This document shows positions 53,096 to 60,739 of a stretch of DNA of 64,000 bases, piece by piece. Source of the DNA: Spirochaetaceae bacterium (GTDB taxonomy: Bacteria > Spirochaetota > Spirochaetia > DSM-27196 > SKKC01). The stretch's first letter is position 1; each line of letters opens with the position of its first letter. The stretch lies in the NCBI GenBank assembly GCA_007694005.1, contig RECN01000100.1:62001-126000 (forward strand), written 5' to 3'. The translations under genes were made by a program, and so were the position numbers. Below the pieces are notes generated by a model that saw only the letters and a program-made list of their open reading frames with translations, had not been told where the DNA came from and did not search any database.

Positions 53096-54390
53096 ACAAG
53101 TATCCTTTTTGAGCTTTTCAGGCGAAGCACCAGCAGCGGGCCATCCGGAATAATCGCCCAGCGGGCACCTTCGCCGTGTTTGCGCAACATGTCATCCACG
53201 GTGTCGCGGAGGTCTTTCACCGGGTGCATTCCGTAGCGTTTCGTCTCTTCGTCGCTGATTCCGTCGCTGTAGAGGTGTATGGGATGGTCGATCATCCACT
53301 TGAAAATTTCCTGTGCACACCACTGATCGTTGTAAAAAAAATCGTGGGCGAGCGCTCGCTGTATCCACTCCTCCGGAGTAGTAAACTCATTCAGCGCAGC
53401 CACGAACTCACTGCCACCGAGTCCTTCCGGGCAACTCGAAGCGACGATGATGTCGCCCCCGGTTTTCATGACCGGTCCGACACCGGCGATGCACTTCGAC
53501 GTCTGATAGAGGTTCACGTCCAGAGGCGCACCGGAATTTGTAGTAACAACAAAATCGAGGGGCTCATCAACTTCAGTCGAACTGTAGGGTTCTATCGCTG
53601 ATGCTCCCGTCGTGTGCGCCGTGACAGGGTGTCCGCTGTAGATGCCGGTCACCTCTTTTGAAGTGTTAAGCGTCACGTTGACTATGAAATCAGCTCCGAC
53701 CCGATCCATGACCTGCAGCCCTGCCTCGTGGAACGGGTTACCCACGAGCTTCGCGTAGGTCGCGTTGGGATCAGCAACCATTTCCGGTCCGTGCATGAAC
53801 TTCAGGGTCTTCTCGCTCGAGATACCCGGCAGGATAGACTTGCGCCCGCCGGAGTATCCCGCCCACATATGAGCTTCGATGAAACCGGTCAGCACTTTCA
53901 GGTCTGCCTCAACGTACGCCCGATTCACGTACACCGGAGCACCACCACTGATCTCACCGACATACACCATATCCTCGCTGCGACGCGACTGGTGATTAAT
54001 GACCCGGTAGCGGCGAGCAATATCCGCGCCGATAAGTTCTTCGAGTTCCGCCCCTTCGTTCGGACGATGCATACCGGTCGCAATCAGAATGGTGATCCTG
54101 TCGGAGGCTACTCCACCGCTTTCGATGGCCGAGAGGATGGGAGGCAGGAGCAGTGCGTTCGGGACCGGACGGGTATCGTCGCTAATGACAATGATCGCAT
54201 CCCTGCGCCCATGAGCTATCTCCCGAAGCGGGCGCGCGTCAATGGGATCCTCGAGGCTCCGCTGTAGGGCCGTCATCGGCTCCTGCAATGCAGGCTGATG
54301 GCGCGGTTCCAGAACCCCGACAAAACCAGGGGTTTCCGGGAACTCGAACCGCAAACCACTTCGGTTGTATTTCAGGGTGACGGCAGGCAT
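53092..54390 (-). CDS. larA: LarA-type nickel-dependent 2-hydroxyacid racemase homologue
   Basis: 432 residues from the ATG at 54390 (GGAGG six bases upstream; the ATG at 54426 is the alternative). The residues that define LarA chemistry are at matching numbers: D71-D72 in ISDDTRP, H108 in ATGMHRP, H174 in EAHMW, K184 in GGRKSILPG (site of the nickel-pincer cofactor) and H200 in KFMHGPE. LarA interconverts lactate isomers; relatives act on malate, gluconate and other 2-hydroxyacids. Here the coupled FAD oxidase and sugar-uptake genes suggest an aldonate- or lactate-type product. The cofactor-building genes larB, larC and larE are not in this window. Confidence 0.85.
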   Translation of the reverse strand: MPAVTLKYNRSGLRFEFPETPGFVGVLEPRHQPALQEPMTALQRSLEDPIDARPLREIAHGRRDAIIVISDDTRPVPNALLLPPILSAIESGGVASDRITILIATGMHRPNEGAELEELIGADIARRYRVINHQSRRSEDMVYVGEISGGAPVYVNRAYVEADLKVLTGFIEAHMWAGYSGGRKSILPGISSEKTLKFMHGPEMVADPNATYAKLVGNPFHEAGLQVMDRVGADFIVNVTLNTSKEVTGIYSGHPVTAHTTGASAIEPYSSTEVDEPLDFVVTTNSGAPLDVNLYQTSKCIAGVGPVMKTGGDIIVASSCPEGLGGSEFVAALNEFTTPEEWIQRALAHDFFYNDQWCAQEIFKWMIDHPIHLYSDGISDEETKRYGMHPVKDLRDTVDDMLRKHGEGARWAIIPDGPLLVLRLKSSKRILV

Positions 54391-54441
54391 GTTTCCTCCA
54401 TGTAAATTCGGCGGGAGCAACGGCAACAGGAGAACGCTTTG

Positions 54442-56502
54442 TTAACTCATTCGCTTACCGTCGATACGATCGAAATCGACTATGATGCTGCTACCGTCTT
54501 TCATAGTAATGTGGGCCCCCGTCGGTGACCCTGTCGCCATAACGTCTTTCAATGCTATCGAGGCTATGGGGAAGATCTCGTCATCACTCCAGGAGGTATC
54601 GTCGGTCTTATGGAGCATTACGGAAATCATGAGTTCCATGTCCGGACTCATCTGATTCCGGGTTCGAACTGCGTACAGAACAGTACTTTCGTCTGCTTCT
54701 GCATTCCGCCCCTCATGACTGATGGACTCGACGGAATCCCACCCGTTGTACACAACCAGCGCAACGTGTCGACCGGGAATGGATCCGACGATCGCCTGCG
54801 CGAAATCCGACTCGCGCGTGTGTATCTCGGGCGAGCGACCGTCCATGTGCGGTAATCCGTAATGTCCAAGGTTCAAACGATGCTCGAACGCCAGTCTGCA
54901 TCGATCAACCCGTAGTATCCCGCCGGGTATGACGACATCTGCCAGATCGATAGTATACCCACTGCCGTTGTTCGGAGGTTGCCTCATGATTACCTGTCGG
55001 TACAGGACCGAATCGCGATATCCGTTGTAGAAGATTGCTTGCGGTGTCACGAATTGATCGAGTTCTGACTTCGCCTCTTCCTTTGAAAGCCCGAGGTAAA
55101 ACACCGAATCACGACCGCTTAGATCTCTTGGGTCCAGGCTCTTGAAGCAATACTCCATTGCCGTGATTCCCTGCGGATCATGATCCTCCCACGGAAAATG
55201 TGTATTGTAGCTCAGTCGATTGTAGTTATGGTTTTCTTCATTCACTTTTGCAGGGATGATGTCAGACGTTCCGCTCTTACCGTGGTTAACTAGAAGCAAA
55301 CCGGGGTTCTCAAGAACCGTCGAGCGACTCTGATCGCCAAGAGCTTCCCAGAAACCTTCATTTTCTCTCGCTGTCCAGAACGGCGCATCTTCGGGCAAAG
55401 TCAGCGCAAGATACGGCATGAACATCGTAAAGGGGCTGGCTGCACAGCTGTAGCCCTGCAGGACGTACTCACGGTGTCCATAAAAGCCGAGACTCGGTAT
55501 GTCGTTTTCGTAGAAATCCTTTCTTGTAATGAACTGGAGAATCGAACCGGAGCACAACCGCCTTGAAAAGCCCGGATCTAGTGGATGGGGTTCTTTCAGC
55601 ATAAACCCAACCGGAAAGCCACCTGCGACCCAGAGACGGTAACAGATACTCCGTGACCACATGTTTATGTATCCGTCTCTTGCAAACAAGTGGGTGAACG
55701 ACTCCATGAGCTGCCTGGTGTTCTGCTCATACACGTCTGCCATTTCGGGCCAGAACTGATCTCCGAATGCCCTCGACCAGACCGTCTCGTATACACCGTA
55801 CATGCTGATCGTGTAGTAGTTGTAGTTCTGCTCGAGGTACCACCCGTCTCCGGCGTAGTATGATGCGATCCACCGAAGATGGCTCCTTAGCAGGTCTTCG
55901 TCTATCTCGTAGCCATTTTTCTTTAGAAAAGAGAGCATTTCAATATTGAAGAAGCGCCAGTTGTTTTGTGTTGTCCGGTGATGAGCCCACTTCGATAAGG
56001 TCCCAGCCATTGCGTCTTTTTGCTCCGGCGTGTAATACGGCCAGATTATGTCGGGCATCAGGAGCAGAAACATGCACAAGCCACCCAGTTCACAGGTGAA
56101 CTGATATGTGGCATCCGGCAGATCTTCCGGAAGCGGAACAGAATTGGGATGCCCCGGTGTCAATGCGTTATAGATGTGATCACAATAGTAATCCCTGAGC
56201 CGGATTCCGTTAATCTCGACATCTGGCTCCACATGCATCAAAGGACCGGCCAGAGCCATGGTGCGACGTAAGCCTTCAAACTCAAGAGAACGGTACCGCC
56301 ACGGCGGATCATCAGGTCTTGGATAGGTCTTTCCCGGGACCGTCGGGAAGATTATGTGCTGTTTCGGTGATGTTATGTGGGTAAACGCTCGGCCAAGCAG
56401 ATATTTTGCACTCTCTATGTAGTGGGCTCGCGTCATTCCCGTGAACGGACTCAGGGAATAGTCAGGATCGCCGACTCGATACGCGTCTGTATACTCGCTC
56501 AT
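54442..56502 (-). CDS. DUF2264 domain protein
   Basis: 686 residues, no signal peptide. The start (SLSPFTGMTRAHYIESAKYLLGRAFTHI), RYRSLEFEGLRRTMALAGPLM, NNWRFFNIEMLSFLKKNG and GDGWYLEQNYNYYTISMYGV are the hallmarks of DUF2264, a large helical toroid family found in polysaccharide-use loci and thought to hydrolyse or cleave uronate-containing oligosaccharides. The second half is beta-rich. Its activity is not established. It lies 52 bp after the LarA-like start on the same message and 75 bp from the permease gene. Confidence 0.8.
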   Translation of the reverse strand: MSEYTDAYRVGDPDYSLSPFTGMTRAHYIESAKYLLGRAFTHITSPKQHIIFPTVPGKTYPRPDDPPWRYRSLEFEGLRRTMALAGPLMHVEPDVEINGIRLRDYYCDHIYNALTPGHPNSVPLPEDLPDATYQFTCELGGLCMFLLLMPDIIWPYYTPEQKDAMAGTLSKWAHHRTTQNNWRFFNIEMLSFLKKNGYEIDEDLLRSHLRWIASYYAGDGWYLEQNYNYYTISMYGVYETVWSRAFGDQFWPEMADVYEQNTRQLMESFTHLFARDGYINMWSRSICYRLWVAGGFPVGFMLKEPHPLDPGFSRRLCSGSILQFITRKDFYENDIPSLGFYGHREYVLQGYSCAASPFTMFMPYLALTLPEDAPFWTARENEGFWEALGDQSRSTVLENPGLLLVNHGKSGTSDIIPAKVNEENHNYNRLSYNTHFPWEDHDPQGITAMEYCFKSLDPRDLSGRDSVFYLGLSKEEAKSELDQFVTPQAIFYNGYRDSVLYRQVIMRQPPNNGSGYTIDLADVVIPGGILRVDRCRLAFEHRLNLGHYGLPHMDGRSPEIHTRESDFAQAIVGSIPGRHVALVVYNGWDSVESISHEGRNAEADESTVLYAVRTRNQMSPDMELMISVMLHKTDDTSWSDDEIFPIASIALKDVMATGSPTGAHITMKDGSSIIVDFDRIDGKRMS

Positions 56503-56577
56503 TGTACTACCTCTTCTTCATCTTACTGAGAAAAAACCAAACACCAGGATGCATGGAGTTACACGTAACTAAATCGG

Positions 56578-57420
56578 TTACCCTTTGACAGCGCCCGCAG
56601 TAAGCCCTGACATAAACTGCTTGTTCGCGATGACGTATACAATCAGCATGGGGATAATCGCGATTGACGCTCCCGCGAGCATGAGGTTCCACTGCGCAGC
56701 AGCACTTTCTCCATACCGCAAGGAAACGACTCCCACGGTGAGCGTCCTCATACTTTCACGCGTCATGGTGAATATCGATGGAAGCACGTAATCGTTCCAG
56801 GAGTATCGGAACGCGAATAAACCAACGACGCCAAGGATCGGAGTTATCAGAGGAAGAATGATCATTCTATAGATCTGGAACAGGTTCGCTCCATCGATAT
56901 GAGCAGCCTCGTCGAGTTCTTTTGGGACTGCGGAGACGAAACGGGACACCAGAAAAATATTGGCCCCCTGACTGGTGGCAACTTGAATCAGAATTATACT
57001 CCACAGACTCCTGTGCAACCCAAGTCTCAGCATGAGTACATACAGCGGTCGTAGGGTGATCGCACCAACAGACAAGAACATGGTGGCCAGAATGGCTCCC
57101 ATCAACACTTTCTTGCCCCAGAACGTCTTTCTCGAGACAACGAAACCGCTCATCGATGCAACGAGAACCGATCCAATAGTCGTGAAAACGCATGTGTAGA
57201 GCGTGTTTAACGTGTATCGGGCGAAATTAGCGTTTGTCCATGCTTCCGGAAAGTTCGTGAATATCCAGGTCTGAGGTAGGATTGTACCGCCAAGCGTAAC
57301 CTCAGCGTTCGTTTTAAAGGCCCCAAGCACAGCGTATAGGACCGGGAAGACGGTGAAGACTGCCAGAGCAAGGAGGAAGAAGTAGGTCATCAGTCGTATC
57401 GTGATTCTTTTACTGTTCAT
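56578..57420 (-). CDS. Carbohydrate ABC transporter permease (MalG-type)
   Basis: 280 residues from the ATG at 57420, which shares one base with the stop of the partner permease (TGATG). The N-terminus TYFFLLALAVFTVFPVLYAVLGAFKT is the first helix of MalG-type permeases, and the EAA loop is VPKELDEAAHIDGANLFQIYRMIILP. Six helices are predicted. It pairs with the next gene to import oligosaccharides; no dedicated ATPase gene is nearby, so a shared MsmK-type ATPase is likely. Confidence 0.9.
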   Translation of the reverse strand: MNSKRITIRLMTYFFLLALAVFTVFPVLYAVLGAFKTNAEVTLGGTILPQTWIFTNFPEAWTNANFARYTLNTLYTCVFTTIGSVLVASMSGFVVSRKTFWGKKVLMGAILATMFLSVGAITLRPLYVLMLRLGLHRSLWSIILIQVATSQGANIFLVSRFVSAVPKELDEAAHIDGANLFQIYRMIILPLITPILGVVGLFAFRYSWNDYVLPSIFTMTRESMRTLTVGVVSLRYGESAAAQWNLMLAGASIAIIPMLIVYVIANKQFMSGLTAGAVKG

Positions 57421-58352
57421 CAGTAAACCTCGTTCATGCGCCTGGACCACCACAGATAAAAAATTGTGATCAACCCGATAATGACCGACGTAACAAAAGC
57501 AACAGCCGACCCATACCCAAACTGGGAAATAAACGCCCCCGCCTCAGCCATCGGGAAGAACTGACGGAATATGTAGAGGTACACTACTTCGGTTCTCGCA
57601 CTCGGGCCGCCGCCGGTGAGCACGAGGATGCTTTCGTATCCTCTGAGACTGACAAGAATTGCCAACATGATAACTACCTGGAGAACAGGCCCCATCATCG
57701 GGATTGTTATCCGCATCAGCGTTTGCGATTCGGAAGCGCCGTCGAGTTCGGCAGACTCATAGAGTTCCCGCGGTATGGACTGGAGCCCAGCTAAAAAATA
57801 CACCATGTAGTTACCGATAGCGCCCCATATGGCAATAACAATTGCTGAAAACATGGCGTATTGAACGCCAAGCCATTCAATAGGACTGGGTATGATACTG
57901 AATCTAATCAGAAGCTGATTGAGTATTCCGTTGTATGTGTTAAAAATGAAATAGAAGATCAGACTCATAACCGAGACACTGACAATGGTCGGCATAAAAA
58001 AGAATGCCCGAAAAAAGCCTCGACCCAACATCTTCTTGTTCAGGATAACTGCAAGCAGGAACGCAAGCGGTATTGTGACTAAAAGCTTACCACCCGCATA
58101 CACGAAGGTATTACGTACGGATGACCAGAACCACGGATCTCGGGTAAATATTCGGATAAAGTTCTCCATTCCTACAAACCGGGGCGGTCTCATGCCATCG
58201 AAGGTGTAGAACATGTACCTGAAGATCCAGATTAGCGGGTACAAGCTGCCGGCAACCAGCAAAACCACGGCTGGTGACAGCATTAAGAAGATCAAAACCT
58301 TATCGGTTGGTTTTGCCAGCTTCGAGCCCGAAGCGAAACTTAGCTTTTGCAC
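57420..58352 (-). CDS. Carbohydrate ABC transporter permease (MalF-type), GTG start
   Basis: 310 residues from a GTG at 58352 with GGAGG 11 bases upstream. An in-frame ATG at 58412 would put the 58376-58410 terminator hairpin inside the reading frame, so it is rejected. The chain has PTDKVLIFLMLSPAVVLLVAGSLYPLIWIF as the first helix and the EAA-type loop SIPRELYESAELDGASESQTLMRITIP. It pairs with the MalG-type protein. The leader arrangement means reduced expression compared with the binding protein. Confidence 0.85.
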   Translation of the reverse strand: MQKLSFASGSKLAKPTDKVLIFLMLSPAVVLLVAGSLYPLIWIFRYMFYTFDGMRPPRFVGMENFIRIFTRDPWFWSSVRNTFVYAGGKLLVTIPLAFLLAVILNKKMLGRGFFRAFFFMPTIVSVSVMSLIFYFIFNTYNGILNQLLIRFSIIPSPIEWLGVQYAMFSAIVIAIWGAIGNYMVYFLAGLQSIPRELYESAELDGASESQTLMRITIPMMGPVLQVVIMLAILVSLRGYESILVLTGGGPSARTEVVYLYIFRQFFPMAEAGAFISQFGYGSAVAFVTSVIIGLITIFYLWWSRRMNEVY

Positions 58353-58375
58353 GAATGAAGGGTCCTCCAGGAGTA

Positions 58376-58410
58376 GAAAAAACGGCGGTGCTCGAGATGG
58401 AGACACCGCC
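58376..58410 (-). terminator. Intrinsic terminator/attenuator between the binding protein and permease genes
   Basis: On the minus strand GGCGGTG pairs with CACCGCC around an inner CTC/GAG stem and a small loop, followed directly by GTTTTTT. It lies 24 bp past the binding protein stop. Since the permease genes have no separate promoter that I can see, partial read-through is expected. Confidence 0.75.
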
Positions 58411-58434
58411 ATGTATGTCAGAACTAGTCAGCGA

Positions 58435-59772
58435 TCAGGGATTCATGGGATCAAAATCAGGAATCACGATTGGATCGAGATCACCCGACGCGATCGCACG
58501 CTCGACCGCGGTGTTGTATCGCCGATTAAGATCCGTAATCGCAGTATCAAGTGCTACTGTGCCAACCATATACGACGCTATGACATCGTAGTAACTGGGA
58601 CCCTCAACAACCAGACCGAGTTCGTGAGGTGCCAATGGCCACGGACCTTCGATAGCAGCGTCAATTCTGAAGTATTCAACACCCGGAATGTCGGGATCAT
58701 CTGCTTCCTGAACCGTAGCTGGTACAACCGTGAAGCCATATCCTCTCTCGTGATATTCGCGCAGTATGTCTGCACTGTGAAACCACTCGAAGACCCGCCA
58801 TGCGTCTTCGACATTCGCTGATTGGCTGGAGATCATCTGCCATCTTCCGGCCCTCACCCACGTCGTTCCTCGCTGAACACCTTCATAGGACGGAACTGGT
58901 ACTGCTGCCCAGTTAACATCTGTTGGAAATTGCTGTGCGTAAACGCCGGGTTCCCAGTTACCCGAAATGTACATGCCGATGTTACCTGCTGCAAACTGAC
59001 TGCGGAGCGGATCAATATCAAGACTGACAACGCCGGGGAACATCCCACCGTTATCCATGATTCCTCGATATGCCTCGAAGAGAGGACGTATTCGCTCGAA
59101 GTCGTACTGGCCGCTTGTATAGTCATATGGCCACGCATCACTTGCTTTTGCGATCTGATCGAGCGAGCGGAACAGTGCACTTTGCGGGTTTGTCAGATTC
59201 AGAGCAAAACCGTACGCGTTTTGGTCACGCCCAGCTTCACTGATCCGTGCTGCATACTCAACCATTTGCTCGAGCGTTTCTGGAGGCCCTGGAAGGCCTG
59301 CGAGATCGAACAGATCCTGGTTGTATACGAGTCGGAAGTTTACACCGGAGTTGGCGAGGGAGTAGATGTTTCCATTTACTAAATTCTCAACATCAACCTC
59401 AAGAAAATTGCCGTATCTTTGGCGTAAATCGTCTGTGATAAAATCATCTATCGGATGTGCCATCCCACGATCAACGTAGTACTTGGCGTTGAACGGTGCA
59501 GAAAAAATGTCAGGAGAATCACCCGCCTGGAATGCCAGTTCCAGGTTTCTCTGAAACTCCTCTGTCTGCACAACGTAATCGATTCGAATGTTGTGTGGAT
59601 TCGTCGCGTTGAACTCAGCCACTTTCTCGCGCATGAAATCCATATCGTGTCTCTGATGTGTCCACCAGACGATTTCGGTCACCCCGTCACCAGTGGCCTG
59701 ACGTTGCCCGCCAGCAAAAGCGAGCCCGGCAGATACTAATGCGATGAGAGCAAACAATAATACCTTCTTCAT
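58435..59772 (-). CDS. Sugar-binding protein, solute-binding family 1
   Basis: 445 residues. The signal sequence KKVLLFALIALVSAGLAFA is followed by GGQRQATGDG, so a periplasmic protein, without lipobox cysteine, is predicted. The mature chain follows family 1: EIVWWTHQRHDMDFMREKVAEFNATNPH, then YVVQTEEFQRNLELAFQAGDSPDIFSAPF. Typical of carbohydrate (MalE/UgpB-like) binding proteins. The leader runs about 150 nt from the predicted start near 59920. AAGGGG precedes the ATG. It is the first gene of the GntR-controlled block. Confidence 0.92.
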   Translation of the reverse strand: MKKVLLFALIALVSAGLAFAGGQRQATGDGVTEIVWWTHQRHDMDFMREKVAEFNATNPHNIRIDYVVQTEEFQRNLELAFQAGDSPDIFSAPFNAKYYVDRGMAHPIDDFITDDLRQRYGNFLEVDVENLVNGNIYSLANSGVNFRLVYNQDLFDLAGLPGPPETLEQMVEYAARISEAGRDQNAYGFALNLTNPQSALFRSLDQIAKASDAWPYDYTSGQYDFERIRPLFEAYRGIMDNGGMFPGVVSLDIDPLRSQFAAGNIGMYISGNWEPGVYAQQFPTDVNWAAVPVPSYEGVQRGTTWVRAGRWQMISSQSANVEDAWRVFEWFHSADILREYHERGYGFTVVPATVQEADDPDIPGVEYFRIDAAIEGPWPLAPHELGLVVEGPSYYDVIASYMVGTVALDTAITDLNRRYNTAVERAIASGDLDPIVIPDFDPMNP

Positions 59773-59926
59773 CTACATACCCCTTATTTAGATTACTGAA
59801 CGGACGAGTCAATATTCGGATCGTCCTGCTGTCATGAATGAGAAAACGCTACTGCACTGAAATTGTTGCTGTTGCACCCTCCTTATTCTCAATCCTTCGT
59901 GTAAATCGAACAATAGAGAATAATTG

Positions 59927-59967
59927 AGGGTAGGGCCGGTTTTTGGATCTGTCAAGTGGTCAGACCA
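59927..59967 (-). promoter_or_regulatory. Promoter of the binding-protein operon with overlapping GntR/FadR operator
   Basis: TTGACA (59955-59950), 17 nt, TACCCT (59932-59927) on the minus strand. The palindrome TGGTCAGACCA (59957-59967) sits right next to the -35 hexamer, and continues as AATT on one side. This matches the FadR-subfamily half-site pattern T-GGT-N3-ACC-A, and the neighbouring gene encodes such a regulator, so repression by blocking the polymerase is predicted. An 8-bp inverted repeat TTATTCTC/GAGAATAA (59883-59923) lies in the leader. Confidence 0.65.
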
Positions 59968-59985
59968 ATTATATTATAAGAATAT

Positions 59986-60681
59986 TTATTCGAGGTAGAA
60001 TCCAAGCGTATATCGGAGATGGGTTTCCATTGCTGTTCTGGCTTCCTCGACATCTCCCTTAACAATTGCTTCGTAGATTCGTAGATGCTGCTGATAGAGG
60101 TCATTCGTGTCACCGACCCGTTCGATAATGATCTTGCGCGAATGTGAGACCGAATACTCGAGTATGTTCTCTACGAGTTCTGCCGACTTCTGCAGGAAAA
60201 AGCTCTCCGACAGACGGAAAATGGTCCGGTGGAAGAAGATGTCGGCCCGGACACCTTCGTCGTACTCCTGCGCTTCTTTCATGGACATCACGAGGGGAAG
60301 TAACAGATCCTTTTTATCTGTTCGCGGGTTACGCGCCGCCATCTCGACCCCTTTCAGCTCCAACATAATGCGTAGCTCGAGGAACTCAAGCTCAAAGCCC
60401 TTCTTCCGCATAAACAGTGGCGCAATGACTGACAAAAACGGGGTAATATTGAAGTCTGAAACATAGGTTCCACCGCCGCGTTGGATTTCGACAAGCCCGA
60501 TTGCTTCCATGACCCGTAGGGCCTCGCGAAGCGACGGTCGACTTACCCCGAACCGTTCGGCAAGAACACGTTCCGAAGGGAGACGATCCCCGGCCTTCAA
60601 GTCGTCCTGTATGATGAACTTGACGAACTGTTCGATGATCTCCTGGGATACTCGTTTCTGTGAAACTGGCGTAATGTCCAT
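59986..60681 (-). CDS. FadR-subfamily GntR transcriptional regulator
   Basis: 231 residues from the ATG at 60681; an earlier in-frame ATG at 60717 adds 12 residues and would lie upstream of the predicted promoter. The winged helix is DRLPSERVLAERFGVSRPSLREALRVMEAIGLVEIQRGGGTYV. The C-terminal FCD all-helical domain (VRADIFFHRTIFRLSES, NDLYQQHLRIYEAIVKGDVEEARTAMETHLRYTL) usually binds an organic acid through a metal. It likely senses a sugar acid and acts at the nearby TGGTCAGACCA site. It is downstream of the sulfatase gene (58 bp) with its own putative promoter. Confidence 0.92.
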   Translation of the reverse strand: MDITPVSQKRVSQEIIEQFVKFIIQDDLKAGDRLPSERVLAERFGVSRPSLREALRVMEAIGLVEIQRGGGTYVSDFNITPFLSVIAPLFMRKKGFELEFLELRIMLELKGVEMAARNPRTDKKDLLLPLVMSMKEAQEYDEGVRADIFFHRTIFRLSESFFLQKSAELVENILEYSVSHSRKIIIERVGDTNDLYQQHLRIYEAIVKGDVEEARTAMETHLRYTLGFYLE

Positions 60682-60689
60682 GGATACTG

Positions 60690-60717
60690 AGTATAGACGT
60701 CTATCCGAAACACACAA
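60690..60717 (-). promoter_or_regulatory. Putative GntR-gene promoter, near-leaderless, with 12-bp palindrome
   Basis: TTGTGT (60717-60712), 16 nt, TATACT (60695-60690), then 8 nt to the ATG at 60681. The perfect palindrome ATAGACGTCTAT (60693-60704) overlaps the -10 box; its sequence differs from the GntR operator downstream. Confidence 0.4.
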
Positions 60718-60739
60718 GCCTGAAAAGCGGACGGAAGGT

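Noticed and set aside
58353-58412. ATG at 58412 as the permease start
   Set aside because: The segment contains the terminator hairpin and encodes a proline-rich, non-family stretch.
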